A stretch of 12,279 bases of DNA from Bacillota bacterium (GTDB lineage: Bacteria; Bacillota; Limnochordia; Darwinibacteriales; DTU012). The stretch lies in the NCBI GenBank assembly GCA_012521805.1, contig JAAYLQ010000119.1:1-12279 (forward strand). Direction: 5' to 3'. The notes below the pieces were generated by a model. The model worked only from the letters and a program-made list of their open reading frames with translations, was not told where the DNA came from and did no database searches. The translations under genes and the position numbers were made by a program. Positions 6,405 through 12,279 of this stretch are shown in pieces (within the stretch, counting starts at the first letter, position 1; every line of letters begins with the position of its first letter).

Positions 6405-7016
6405 CTGCCAACTGAAACATTTTATAACTTGCCAGAAGCAAAACAACAGGCGATTATCGAGGCGGCTGTAGCAGAGTTCGCTGCATCCCCTTATGATAAG
6501 GCGTCATTGAGCAAGATCGTGGCAAAAGCGGGAATTGCCAAAGGGAGTATGTACCAGTACTTTGAAAACAAGCGGGAGCTGTACCTTTACATACTGGATT
6601 TGGCATATGCCCAGAAGAAACGCTTTTTGAAAGATGTTTTTGATCAGGCGGACGATTTTTTTGCCACGCTGAAGCGCTATTACCGCCGTTCCTATTTATT
6701 TGCCAAAGAGTTTCCGCTGTATCACAAGATTATCAACCATTATTGGGATTATTGTGCAGAATTTGAGGAGGAGATCCGCACCAGCCGCGAGCTGAGGGCC
6801 AATGATTTTCTCACTATGCTTCAGCAGGCGATCGAGAATGGTCAAGTGAATCCTGAGCTTAATCAAGAAGCAGCTTTTTTTGTGTATCATTCTGTTGGCA
6901 AGGAGCTGATTGATAATTTTATTGAACTGTCGGAAACGGATCAGGCGCAGCATCTGCAGTTTATTGATGCTGTCCTGGATGTGCTGGCAGAAGGTTTGCA
7001 AATTAGAAAGGAGTAG
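6405..7016 (+). CDS. TetR/AcrR-family transcriptional regulator
   Basis: A DNA-binding repressor-type protein of about 203 residues. The N-terminal segment is a classic TetR domain: ETFYNLPEAKQQAIIEAAVAEF, then a helix-turn-helix around ASLSKIVAKAGIAKGSMYQYF (33-53), followed by a helical ligand-binding and dimerisation region to the end. Start choice: AGGAGG at 6391-6396 overlaps or touches the GTG codons at 6396 and 6399, so they cannot be read from it. The in-frame CTG at 6405 sits 8 bases after the AGGAGG and gives MPTETFYNLP, the usual start of this subfamily. A CTG start is therefore proposed; the alternative is GTG 6396 (206 residues). The next gene begins 5 bases after its stop, so it probably controls and is co-transcribed with the importer. 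The inducing ligand is unknown. Confidence 0.93.
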   Translation: MPTETFYNLPEAKQQAIIEAAVAEFAASPYDKASLSKIVAKAGIAKGSMYQYFENKRELYLYILDLAYAQKKRFLKDVFDQADDFFATLKRYYRRSYLFAKEFPLYHKIINHYWDYCAEFEEEIRTSRELRANDFLTMLQQAIENGQVNPELNQEAAFFVYHSVGKELIDNFIELSETDQAQHLQFIDAVLDVLAEGLQIRKE

Positions 7017-7021
7017 CGGAG

Positions 7022-8509
7022 ATGAGATTAGAGAAAACGCTGTTAACAGTGCTGCTGTTCCTTGTGATTTTTGGAGGAAGTGTTCCAGCCTTAGCTGATA
7101 ATGATATCTTAAATATTGCGGTACCTACCGACCCTGATAGCTTCGATCCGACTCGTTCAGTGGCTGCTGCCACTGCAGAAATTGCGTTTAACATTTACGA
7201 GGGTTTGGTCAAAAGCACTCCCGATGGTCAGATTACAGGAGCTTTGGCTAGCCACTGGGAGATTGATTCGACCCAAACTGTCTATACTTTTTATCTGCGG
7301 GAAGCTTATTTTCACAACGGCAAACGGGTTACCGCTGATGATGTAGTCAATGCCCTTAATCGAGCGCGGGATCCGCAGATCAGTCAGCGGGCGAGCAGTT
7401 ATCAAGCGATTGCCCAGGTGTACGCAGAAGGCGACGATCGGGTTGTGATCGAACTGTCAGAACCTTATGCTCCTTTGATTTATGAACTAACTGAGCTGGC
7501 TGCAGCCATTTATCCCCGCGATGCAGCAGGTTTGGATCAGCGGCCAATTGGGACCGGTCCTTATCAGCTGCAGGAATGGCGGCCAAATCAATATATTAAG
7601 CTGACTCGATTTGAACAGCACTGGTCCGGAAAAACACCTTATTTTCGGGAAGTGTATTTTCGGATTATCCCGGATTACAACAGCGCTGTTGCCAGCCTGC
7701 GGACCGGCAGTATTGATCTGATTCCCCGCTTAGAGGCAGCGTTTCTGCATTTAGTTGAACCTGTTCCCCATCTGAAGGTTCACGCTGATCCAATGAATGT
7801 AGTGCAGCTTCTGGCAGTTAATAATTCCCATCCTGCCTTAAGGGATCTGCGGGTTAGACAGGCTATTGCAATGGCTGTCAATCGAGATGAAATTGTGATC
7901 GGCGCAGCTTGGGGTCAGGCGGAAAAAATCTATACAGGTCTCAGCCCAGCAATGCCTGAATTCTATAATTTTGAGCTGGCAGAAGTACTGCCGTACAATC
8001 CTGAAAAGGCGAAGGAACTGCTTAAAGAAGCAGGATATTCAGATCTGCATTTGACAATGACTCTGCCGTCAGCATATCCACTCCATGTTCAAACCGGTGA
8101 GATTATTGCTGATCAGCTGCGCAGGGTTGGAATTGATGTCACGATTGAAATAGTTGAATGGGGTACTTGGTTAGAGCAGGTTTATACTCAGCGCCGCTAC
8201 GATTTATCCATTGTGGGATTGACCGGTAAGCTGGATCCCCATACGATTTTAAATCGATATGTGAGTACAAACTCCAGAAACTTTACCAACTTTAACAGTC
8301 CGGAATTTGATCAGCTGATTATAGCCGGTGTCAGCAGCACCGCAGAGGAGCGCAAAGCTATCTATGATCAGGCTCAGGCTATTTTAACTGAGCAGGTAGC
8401 CGGTGTATTCATTATGGATCCACTGCAGCTGAACGTAATGAATGCAGCAATCAAAGGCTGGCAGAGTTACCCAGTGTATGTAGTTGATGTAGCAGCACTG
8501 TATAAATAA
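7022..8509 (+). CDS. ABC importer substrate-binding protein, peptide/nickel family (SBP_bac_5, DppA/OppA-like)
   Basis: A secreted binding protein of 495 residues that captures a peptide or similar ligand for the adjacent permeases. Residues 1-25 form a signal peptide: basic MRLEK, a hydrophobic core and an ALA|D type signal peptidase I site. There is no lipobox cysteine, unlike most Gram-positive binding proteins, so it would be periplasmic or loosely cell-associated rather than lipid-anchored. Family hallmarks include LNIAVPTDPDSFDPTRS (30-46), the signature YTFYLREAYFHNGKRVTADDVV (88-109), a GTGPYQL block near 177-183 and LRVRQAIAMAVNRDEI near 277-292. It is the first structural gene after the TetR gene. 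DppA-like, OppA-like and other specificities cannot be separated, and no nickel-specific feature is seen. Confidence 0.93.
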   Translation: MRLEKTLLTVLLFLVIFGGSVPALADNDILNIAVPTDPDSFDPTRSVAAATAEIAFNIYEGLVKSTPDGQITGALASHWEIDSTQTVYTFYLREAYFHNGKRVTADDVVNALNRARDPQISQRASSYQAIAQVYAEGDDRVVIELSEPYAPLIYELTELAAAIYPRDAAGLDQRPIGTGPYQLQEWRPNQYIKLTRFEQHWSGKTPYFREVYFRIIPDYNSAVASLRTGSIDLIPRLEAAFLHLVEPVPHLKVHADPMNVVQLLAVNNSHPALRDLRVRQAIAMAVNRDEIVIGAAWGQAEKIYTGLSPAMPEFYNFELAEVLPYNPEKAKELLKEAGYSDLHLTMTLPSAYPLHVQTGEIIADQLRRVGIDVTIEIVEWGTWLEQVYTQRRYDLSIVGLTGKLDPHTILNRYVSTNSRNFTNFNSPEFDQLIIAGVSSTAEERKAIYDQAQAILTEQVAGVFIMDPLQLNVMNAAIKGWQSYPVYVVDVAALYK

Positions 8510-8533
8510 TGGAAGCAGGCAGGGAGGATTACA

Positions 8534-9451
8534 GTGAAGTATGTGATGCACAAAATGGTTGGTTTAGTGGTGACACTGTTTTTAATCAGTGCCCTGACAT
8601 TCTTTAGTGTTAACATTCTCCCTGGCGATCCGGCACTTTTGATCTTGGGCACGGAAGGTGATCCAGCCAGGCTGGAATCCCTTCGAGCAGAGCTCGGCCT
8701 CAACCAGCCAGTAGTGGTGCGTTTTGTGAATTGGTTGGGAGGCCTGCTTCAGGGAAATCTCGGCAAATCAATTCGCTACAGTGTTGATATTGCCGGACTG
8801 ATTGGAGATGCACTGCCAGTGTCATTGTCACTGGCAGTGCTGGCTGTTGGCCTGGCACTGTTAATCAGTATTCCGTTAGGGATCAGCTGTGCGGTCAAAC
8901 AGGGCTCGGTTTTGGAAACCCTGAGCCTAATTTTGACTCAGCTGGGCATGGCTCTGCCTGCTTTTTGGCTGGGCCTGCTTTTGATTGATTTGTTTGCGGT
9001 TAAGCTGAATTGGCTGCCCCCTGCAGGCTACACCTCAACAGCCAGTTTAGTTTTACCTGCTTTTGCCCTGGCGATCCCCAGGGCAGCTGTGTTAACCAGA
9101 GTTGTCCGCAGCAGCATGATTGACGCGCTGAGCCAGGATTATATCCGCACTGCCCACGGCAAAGGCCTGGCGCGGCGAGCTGTTTTGTATAAACATGCCT
9201 TAAAAAACGCAGCAATTAATATTTTCGCAGCTGCAGGTGTGCATTTAACTCAGCTGCTGGGCGGCACACTGGTAATTGAACAAGTCTTTGGTCTGCCCGG
9301 ACTTGGTCAACTACTGATTAATGCAGCTCTGCAGCGGGATCTGCCGCTGGTGCAGGGGTTGGTGTTGGTATCGGCAGCCTTGATTCTAATCGTGAACTTC
9401 GGCCTCGACCTGCTGCTTTTAGCCTTAGATCCTAGACTGCGGTTTGACTAG
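8534..9451 (+). CDS. ABC importer permease, DppB/OppB type
   Basis: A 305-residue inner-membrane permease subunit. The N-terminus MKYVMHKMVGLVVTLFLISA and the NILPGDPA stretch (27-34) are typical of DppB-like proteins, and about six hydrophobic helices follow. The cytoplasmic EAA loop that contacts the ATPase is seen at about 199-225 (SQDYIRTAHGKGL, then HALKNA). The start is GTG 8534 with AGGGAGGA at 8521-8528. It follows the binding protein by 24 bases, and its end lies 10 bases before the preferred start of the second permease. It is predicted to form the translocation channel as a heterodimer with that protein. A strong 12-bp hairpin lies inside the coding sequence (8810-8840). Confidence 0.95.
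   Translation: MKYVMHKMVGLVVTLFLISALTFFSVNILPGDPALLILGTEGDPARLESLRAELGLNQPVVVRFVNWLGGLLQGNLGKSIRYSVDIAGLIGDALPVSLSLAVLAVGLALLISIPLGISCAVKQGSVLETLSLILTQLGMALPAFWLGLLLIDLFAVKLNWLPPAGYTSTASLVLPAFALAIPRAAVLTRVVRSSMIDALSQDYIRTAHGKGLARRAVLYKHALKNAAINIFAAAGVHLTQLLGGTLVIEQVFGLPGLGQLLINAALQRDLPLVQGLVLVSAALILIVNFGLDLLLLALDPRLRFD
8810..8840 (+). repeat. Intragenic 12-bp perfect inverted repeat
   Basis: GCACTGCCAGTG (8810-8821) and CACTGGCAGTGC (8829-8840) are perfect reverse complements around a 7-base loop (TCATTGT). They lie within codons 93-103 of the first permease gene. There is no downstream U tract, so it is not an intrinsic terminator. An mRNA hairpin is certain to be possible; a biological role is not shown. 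Confidence 0.6.
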
Positions 9452-9461
9452 GGGGATAAAG

Positions 9462-10259
9462 ATGCGGAAAGCCAATCTACCAATAGTGATCGGGAGTTTT
9501 TTTATTGTTGTTATTTTGATACCAACTATGATCAGTCTTTTTTATACACCATATGATCCGGAGACAATGCAGATCACCGCTCGGCTCCAGTCACCATCAT
9601 CAACCCATTGGCTGGGTACAGACCAATACGGCAGGGATATGTTGAGCAGAATTATGACTGGCGGCCAAACATCGCTGTTGATTGGCTTTGCCTCTGTTGG
9701 CGCTGGAATGGTAATAGGAGTGGTTTTGGGGGCGCTGGCCGGTTTTTACGGTCATCGAATTGATGAAGTGTTAATGCGTTCTGCAGAGGTTTTTTATGCG
9801 TTCCCCAGCATTCTGCTGGCTTTACTTGCGGTAGCTATTTTTGGTCCAGGTGAGAATACTGTGATGGCGGCAATTGCCATCGCTAATATTCCAGTATTTA
9901 TGAAAATCACCAGAGCTAGTTTCCTGCAGCAGAGCAAATTTGAGTATGTCCAGGCGGCCCGGGCTGTCGGTGCCTCAGATCTGAGAATTATGTTTCGCCA
10001 CATCCTGCCGAACTGCGCCCGCTTAATTTTGGTGCAGGCAACAGCTTCATTTGCAGGTGCGCTGCTGTCAGAAGCGTCTTTAAGTTATTTAGGAGTCGGT
10101 GTGCAGCCGCCCAAACCGAGTTGGGGTAGAATGCTTAAAGAAGCGCAGGCTTTTGGTTCCCTTGCGCCGTGGACGGTGGTTTTTCCGGGGATTGCAATCG
10201 CCCTGATAGTGCTTGGATTAAACCTTGTAGCCGATGGACTAAAAACAAAGGGAAAGTGA
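9462..10259 (+). CDS. ABC importer permease, DppC/OppC type
   Basis: A 265-residue membrane permease, partner of the preceding gene. The segment SSTHWLGTDQYGRDMLSRIMTGGQTSL (46-72) is the near-invariant DppC signature. The EAA loop is at about 161-185 (EYVQAARAVGAS, then RHILPNC), and SEASLSYLGVGVQPPKPSWGRML (203-224) is the conserved C-terminal block. The start was set at ATG 9462 because AGGGGG (9450-9455) lies 6 bases before it. An upstream in-frame TTG at 9444 would overlap the previous gene and place that SD inside the coding region. No ATP-binding-protein gene follows, so energising subunits must be encoded elsewhere. Confidence 0.95.
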   Translation: MRKANLPIVIGSFFIVVILIPTMISLFYTPYDPETMQITARLQSPSSTHWLGTDQYGRDMLSRIMTGGQTSLLIGFASVGAGMVIGVVLGALAGFYGHRIDEVLMRSAEVFYAFPSILLALLAVAIFGPGENTVMAAIAIANIPVFMKITRASFLQQSKFEYVQAARAVGASDLRIMFRHILPNCARLILVQATASFAGALLSEASLSYLGVGVQPPKPSWGRMLKEAQAFGSLAPWTVVFPGIAIALIVLGLNLVADGLKTKGK

Positions 10260-10300
10260 CATCTAAAGGTGAATGATCCAGAGCAGGGAGGGACTAAGAT

Positions 10301-11539
10301 ATGGCTTTTTTAGATGATTTTCCGATGATTAGAGACCTACTGTTTATTGGGGCAGTGGTGCTGTTCAGTACAGTTTTATATCATCTGACAAAGCGCTATG
10401 TGCTCCGGTTGATCAAGTTTATCTTTGATCAAACACCGTTTAATTGGGACGAGCAGTTATATGAATATGGTGTGTTTGCGGACCTGCCCAAGCTTGTTCC
10501 AGCAGTGATTCTGTATCAGGGTATTACTTATGTTCCAGCTGTTGCAGTGGTCGGGCAGCGGTTTATCACAATCTGGGTGATCTTTATTTTAGTAAAGTTT
10601 ATGGATAAACTCCTGTCCGGTGCACTTTTAATTTATAACTCTTACGAGATCTCCCGCCGGCGGCCAATTACCACATATGTTCAGGTTGTGAAACTGTTTT
10701 TATTTTTAGCTGCCGGTGTTTTAGCTGTTAGCATTCTTATCGGCCAGTCACCCTGGATCTTTTTAAGTGGTTTGGGAGCAATCACGGCTGTCTTGATGCT
10801 GATCTTTCAGGATACAATCCTTGGCTTTGTTGCGAGCGTGAGAATTAACGGCAGTGATCTGCTGCGGATCGGCGACTGGCTTGAAGCTCCAGACTTCGAT
10901 GCAGACGGATTTGTTATAGAAATTGGTCTCCATCACGTAAAGGTTCAGAATTGGGATAAGACAATTACAACCATACCCACCCATAAACTAGTTTCCAGCC
11001 CCTTTATTAATTGGCGGGGGATGTTTGATTCCGGAGGCCGCAGAATCAAGCGTTCCATCCTGATTGATCAAACCAGTGTTAAGTTCTGTACTGAAGAAAT
11101 GATTGCTAAGTATAAGAAAATCCATGTACTGAAAGATTATATTGAAAAAAAGCAGGCGGAAATAGCGGAATATAATAAAGAACACGGTATTGATGACAGT
11201 GTGGTGGTAAATGGACGCCGCATGACAAATTTGGGTACATTTCGCGCCTATGTATCGGCCTATCTGCGCAATCATCCCGGAATTCACCAGGAGATGACCT
11301 TTCTCGTGCGGCAGCTGCAGCCAACCAGGGATGGCATTCCCCTGGAAATCTATGTGTTTACCAACAACACAACTTGGGCAGTTTATGAAGGTATTCAAGC
11401 AGATATTTTTGACCATATTCTGGCGGTGCTGCCGGAGTTTGACTTGAGAATTGCACAAGATCCCACCGGCTATGATCTGCAGCAGTTATTGGCCAGACTG
11501 GATCAGAGCAAAGGAGCTGAGGCACATCTTGAGCAGTAA
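10301..11539 (+). CDS. MscS-family mechanosensitive ion channel, YbdG-like
   Basis: A 412-residue membrane channel that likely opens on membrane tension to release solutes after hypo-osmotic shock. It resembles E. coli YbdG (about 415 residues) along its length. Hydrophobic helices lie near 11-30, 62-84, 86-112 and 128-148, followed by the pore helix region SGLGAITAVLMLIFQDTILG (156-175). The soluble MscS core reads GDWLEAPDFDADGFVIEIG (191-209), VKVQNWDKTITTIPT (213-227) and SGGRRIKRSI (244-253). A YbdG-type insert (RRMTNLGTFRAY, 306-317) and the C-terminal IQADIFDHILAV and DPTGYD blocks are conserved. GGGAGG (10286-10291) precedes the ATG. It follows the permease gene by 41 bases with no terminator, and its 3' end overlaps the next gene by 11 bases. 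Its physiological link to the importer is unknown. Confidence 0.95.
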   Translation: MAFLDDFPMIRDLLFIGAVVLFSTVLYHLTKRYVLRLIKFIFDQTPFNWDEQLYEYGVFADLPKLVPAVILYQGITYVPAVAVVGQRFITIWVIFILVKFMDKLLSGALLIYNSYEISRRRPITTYVQVVKLFLFLAAGVLAVSILIGQSPWIFLSGLGAITAVLMLIFQDTILGFVASVRINGSDLLRIGDWLEAPDFDADGFVIEIGLHHVKVQNWDKTITTIPTHKLVSSPFINWRGMFDSGGRRIKRSILIDQTSVKFCTEEMIAKYKKIHVLKDYIEKKQAEIAEYNKEHGIDDSVVVNGRRMTNLGTFRAYVSAYLRNHPGIHQEMTFLVRQLQPTRDGIPLEIYVFTNNTTWAVYEGIQADIFDHILAVLPEFDLRIAQDPTGYDLQQLLARLDQSKGAEAHLEQ

Positions 11540-12279
11540 CTTTTCAACCCTGATTGAACGCCGCGGGACTCACTGTGAGAAGTGGGATAGCTTAAAGCGG
11601 CTCTACGGCAGAGATGATCTGCTGCCGATGTGGGTGGCGGATATGGATCTGCCCTCACCCCCGCAGGTGGCTGCTGCGCTGCAGGAGCGGGCCCAGCATC
11701 CCGTTTACGGTTACACATTTCGACCAGACAGCTATTATCAAGCATTTAGGGATTGGGTCAAACAGCGCCACAAATGGGAGATCGAACTAAATTGGATCAG
11801 CGACACCCCAGGTGTGGTGCCTGCATTAGCGTTCTGTGTGACAGCGTTCACTGAGCCGGGCGATCAGATTTTGATCCAAACCCCTGTGTATAAGCCGTTT
11901 TTCCAAGTGGTGACCAGTAACGGCCGCAGGCTTGTTGAAAGCCCTTTGATTGAGGAAGCTGGGTATTACCGGATGGACTATGATCATCTGCGGCAAAAAT
12001 TTGCGCAGGGTGTGAAGATGATGATTCTGTGCAGTCCCCACAACCCTGTCGGTAGGGTATGGACCGAGCAGGAGTTGACACTGCTCGGTGAACTCTGCCT
12101 GGAATACGATGTCAAGCTTGTCGCTGATGAAATTTGGGCAGATTTAGTTTTCCCACCCCATCAATTTACCCCCATGGCTGCTCTACCGGAGTATGCCAAC
12201 CAAACTATTTCCCTGATGGCACCGAGCAAAACTTTTAATATCGCGGGACTGCACAATGCGGCAGCAGTGATTCCCAATC
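11529..12279 (+). CDS. PatB/MalY-type C-S lyase (cystathionine beta-lyase) / class I-II aminotransferase, 3' end cut by window
   Basis: The first 250 residues of a pyridoxal-phosphate enzyme run off the right edge. PatB/MalY enzymes cleave C-S bonds in cystathionine and related cysteine conjugates. The start ERRGTHCEKWD (10-20) followed by LLPMWVADMDLPSPP (31-45) is diagnostic of this subgroup. Also visible are VYGYTF (59-64), TPVYKPFF (118-125), SPHNPVGRVW (169-178, with the cofactor-binding Asn172), ADEIWADL (199-206, with Asp200), and the Schiff-base lysine K234 in SKTFN. The TTG at 11529 is taken as start because GAGG (11519-11522) lies 6 bases upstream and the family normally begins a few residues before the E-R-x-G-T motif. 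It overlaps the channel gene by 11 bases, so the two are translationally coupled. Cystathionine versus other cysteine-conjugate specificity cannot be decided. Confidence 0.92.
   Translation, partial: MSSNFSTLIERRGTHCEKWDSLKRLYGRDDLLPMWVADMDLPSPPQVAAALQERAQHPVYGYTFRPDSYYQAFRDWVKQRHKWEIELNWISDTPGVVPALAFCVTAFTEPGDQILIQTPVYKPFFQVVTSNGRRLVESPLIEEAGYYRMDYDHLRQKFAQGVKMMILCSPHNPVGRVWTEQELTLLGELCLEYDVKLVADEIWADLVFPPHQFTPMAALPEYANQTISLMAPSKTFNIAGLHNAAAVIPN

Noticed and set aside
9444..9461. TTG at 9444 as start of the second permease.
   Set aside because: It has no ribosome-binding site of its own, and the AGGGGG that serves ATG 9462 would fall inside the coding region.
10988..11458. A 156-codon open frame on the minus strand within the channel gene, and similar antisense frames at 810-1130 and 2520-2837.
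   Set aside because: They lie opposite well-conserved genes, resemble no known family, and lack convincing ribosome-binding sites.
1..12279. CRISPR arrays, tRNA or rRNA genes, insertion sequences or prophage genes.
   Set aside because: No regularly spaced repeats, cloverleaf-like sequences, transposase motifs or phage genes were seen on either strand.

Overview
The window looks like the chromosome of a low- to mid-GC Bacillota-type bacterium. Shine-Dalgarno sequences are strong (AGGAGG and GAGGTGAT types), GTG, TTG and probably CTG starts are common, and the gene families fit an anaerobic, fermentative member of that phylum. A lipobox-less peptide-binding protein and a YbdG-type MscS channel, both better known from diderm bacteria, hint at a diderm lineage such as Limnochordia. 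That placement is inference.

Layout, left to right. (1) A cold-shock protein gene with its own promoter, a structured leader in which the Shine-Dalgarno can be sequestered by an 11-bp helix, and an intrinsic terminator. (2) An unusual 521-residue GpmI-type phosphoglycerate mutase whose segments occur in circularly permuted order, followed by an alpha-phosphoglucomutase/phosphomannomutase. (3) On the minus strand, a tandem HD-domain protein with a C-terminal HD-GYP domain; its 3' end overlaps the mutase gene tail to tail. (4) Divergently, a pair of overlapping short CHR-family (chromate transporter) genes. (5) A TetR-family regulator with a near-consensus promoter and a perfect palindrome just downstream of it. 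The regulator heads a co-directional run: peptide-type ABC importer (binding protein and two permeases, no ATPase gene), a YbdG-type mechanosensitive channel, and a PatB/MalY-type C-S lyase/aminotransferase cut by the window end.

How the parts may work together. The two mutases could serve central sugar-phosphate metabolism, although the permuted enzyme has several changed active-site neighbours and may be a specialised paralogue. The TetR gene and the importer genes are separated by only 5 to 24 bases and probably form one autoregulated operon. The importer must borrow ATPases encoded elsewhere. The channel and the C-S lyase follow with a 41-base gap and an 11-base overlap, so they may be co-transcribed.

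The most notable item is the circular permutation of the phosphoglycerate mutase. It is supported by a run of family motifs in rotated order in one uninterrupted reading frame, with most catalytic residues retained. A short in-frame stretch after its stop codon may be a decayed remnant of the duplication that produced the permutation.
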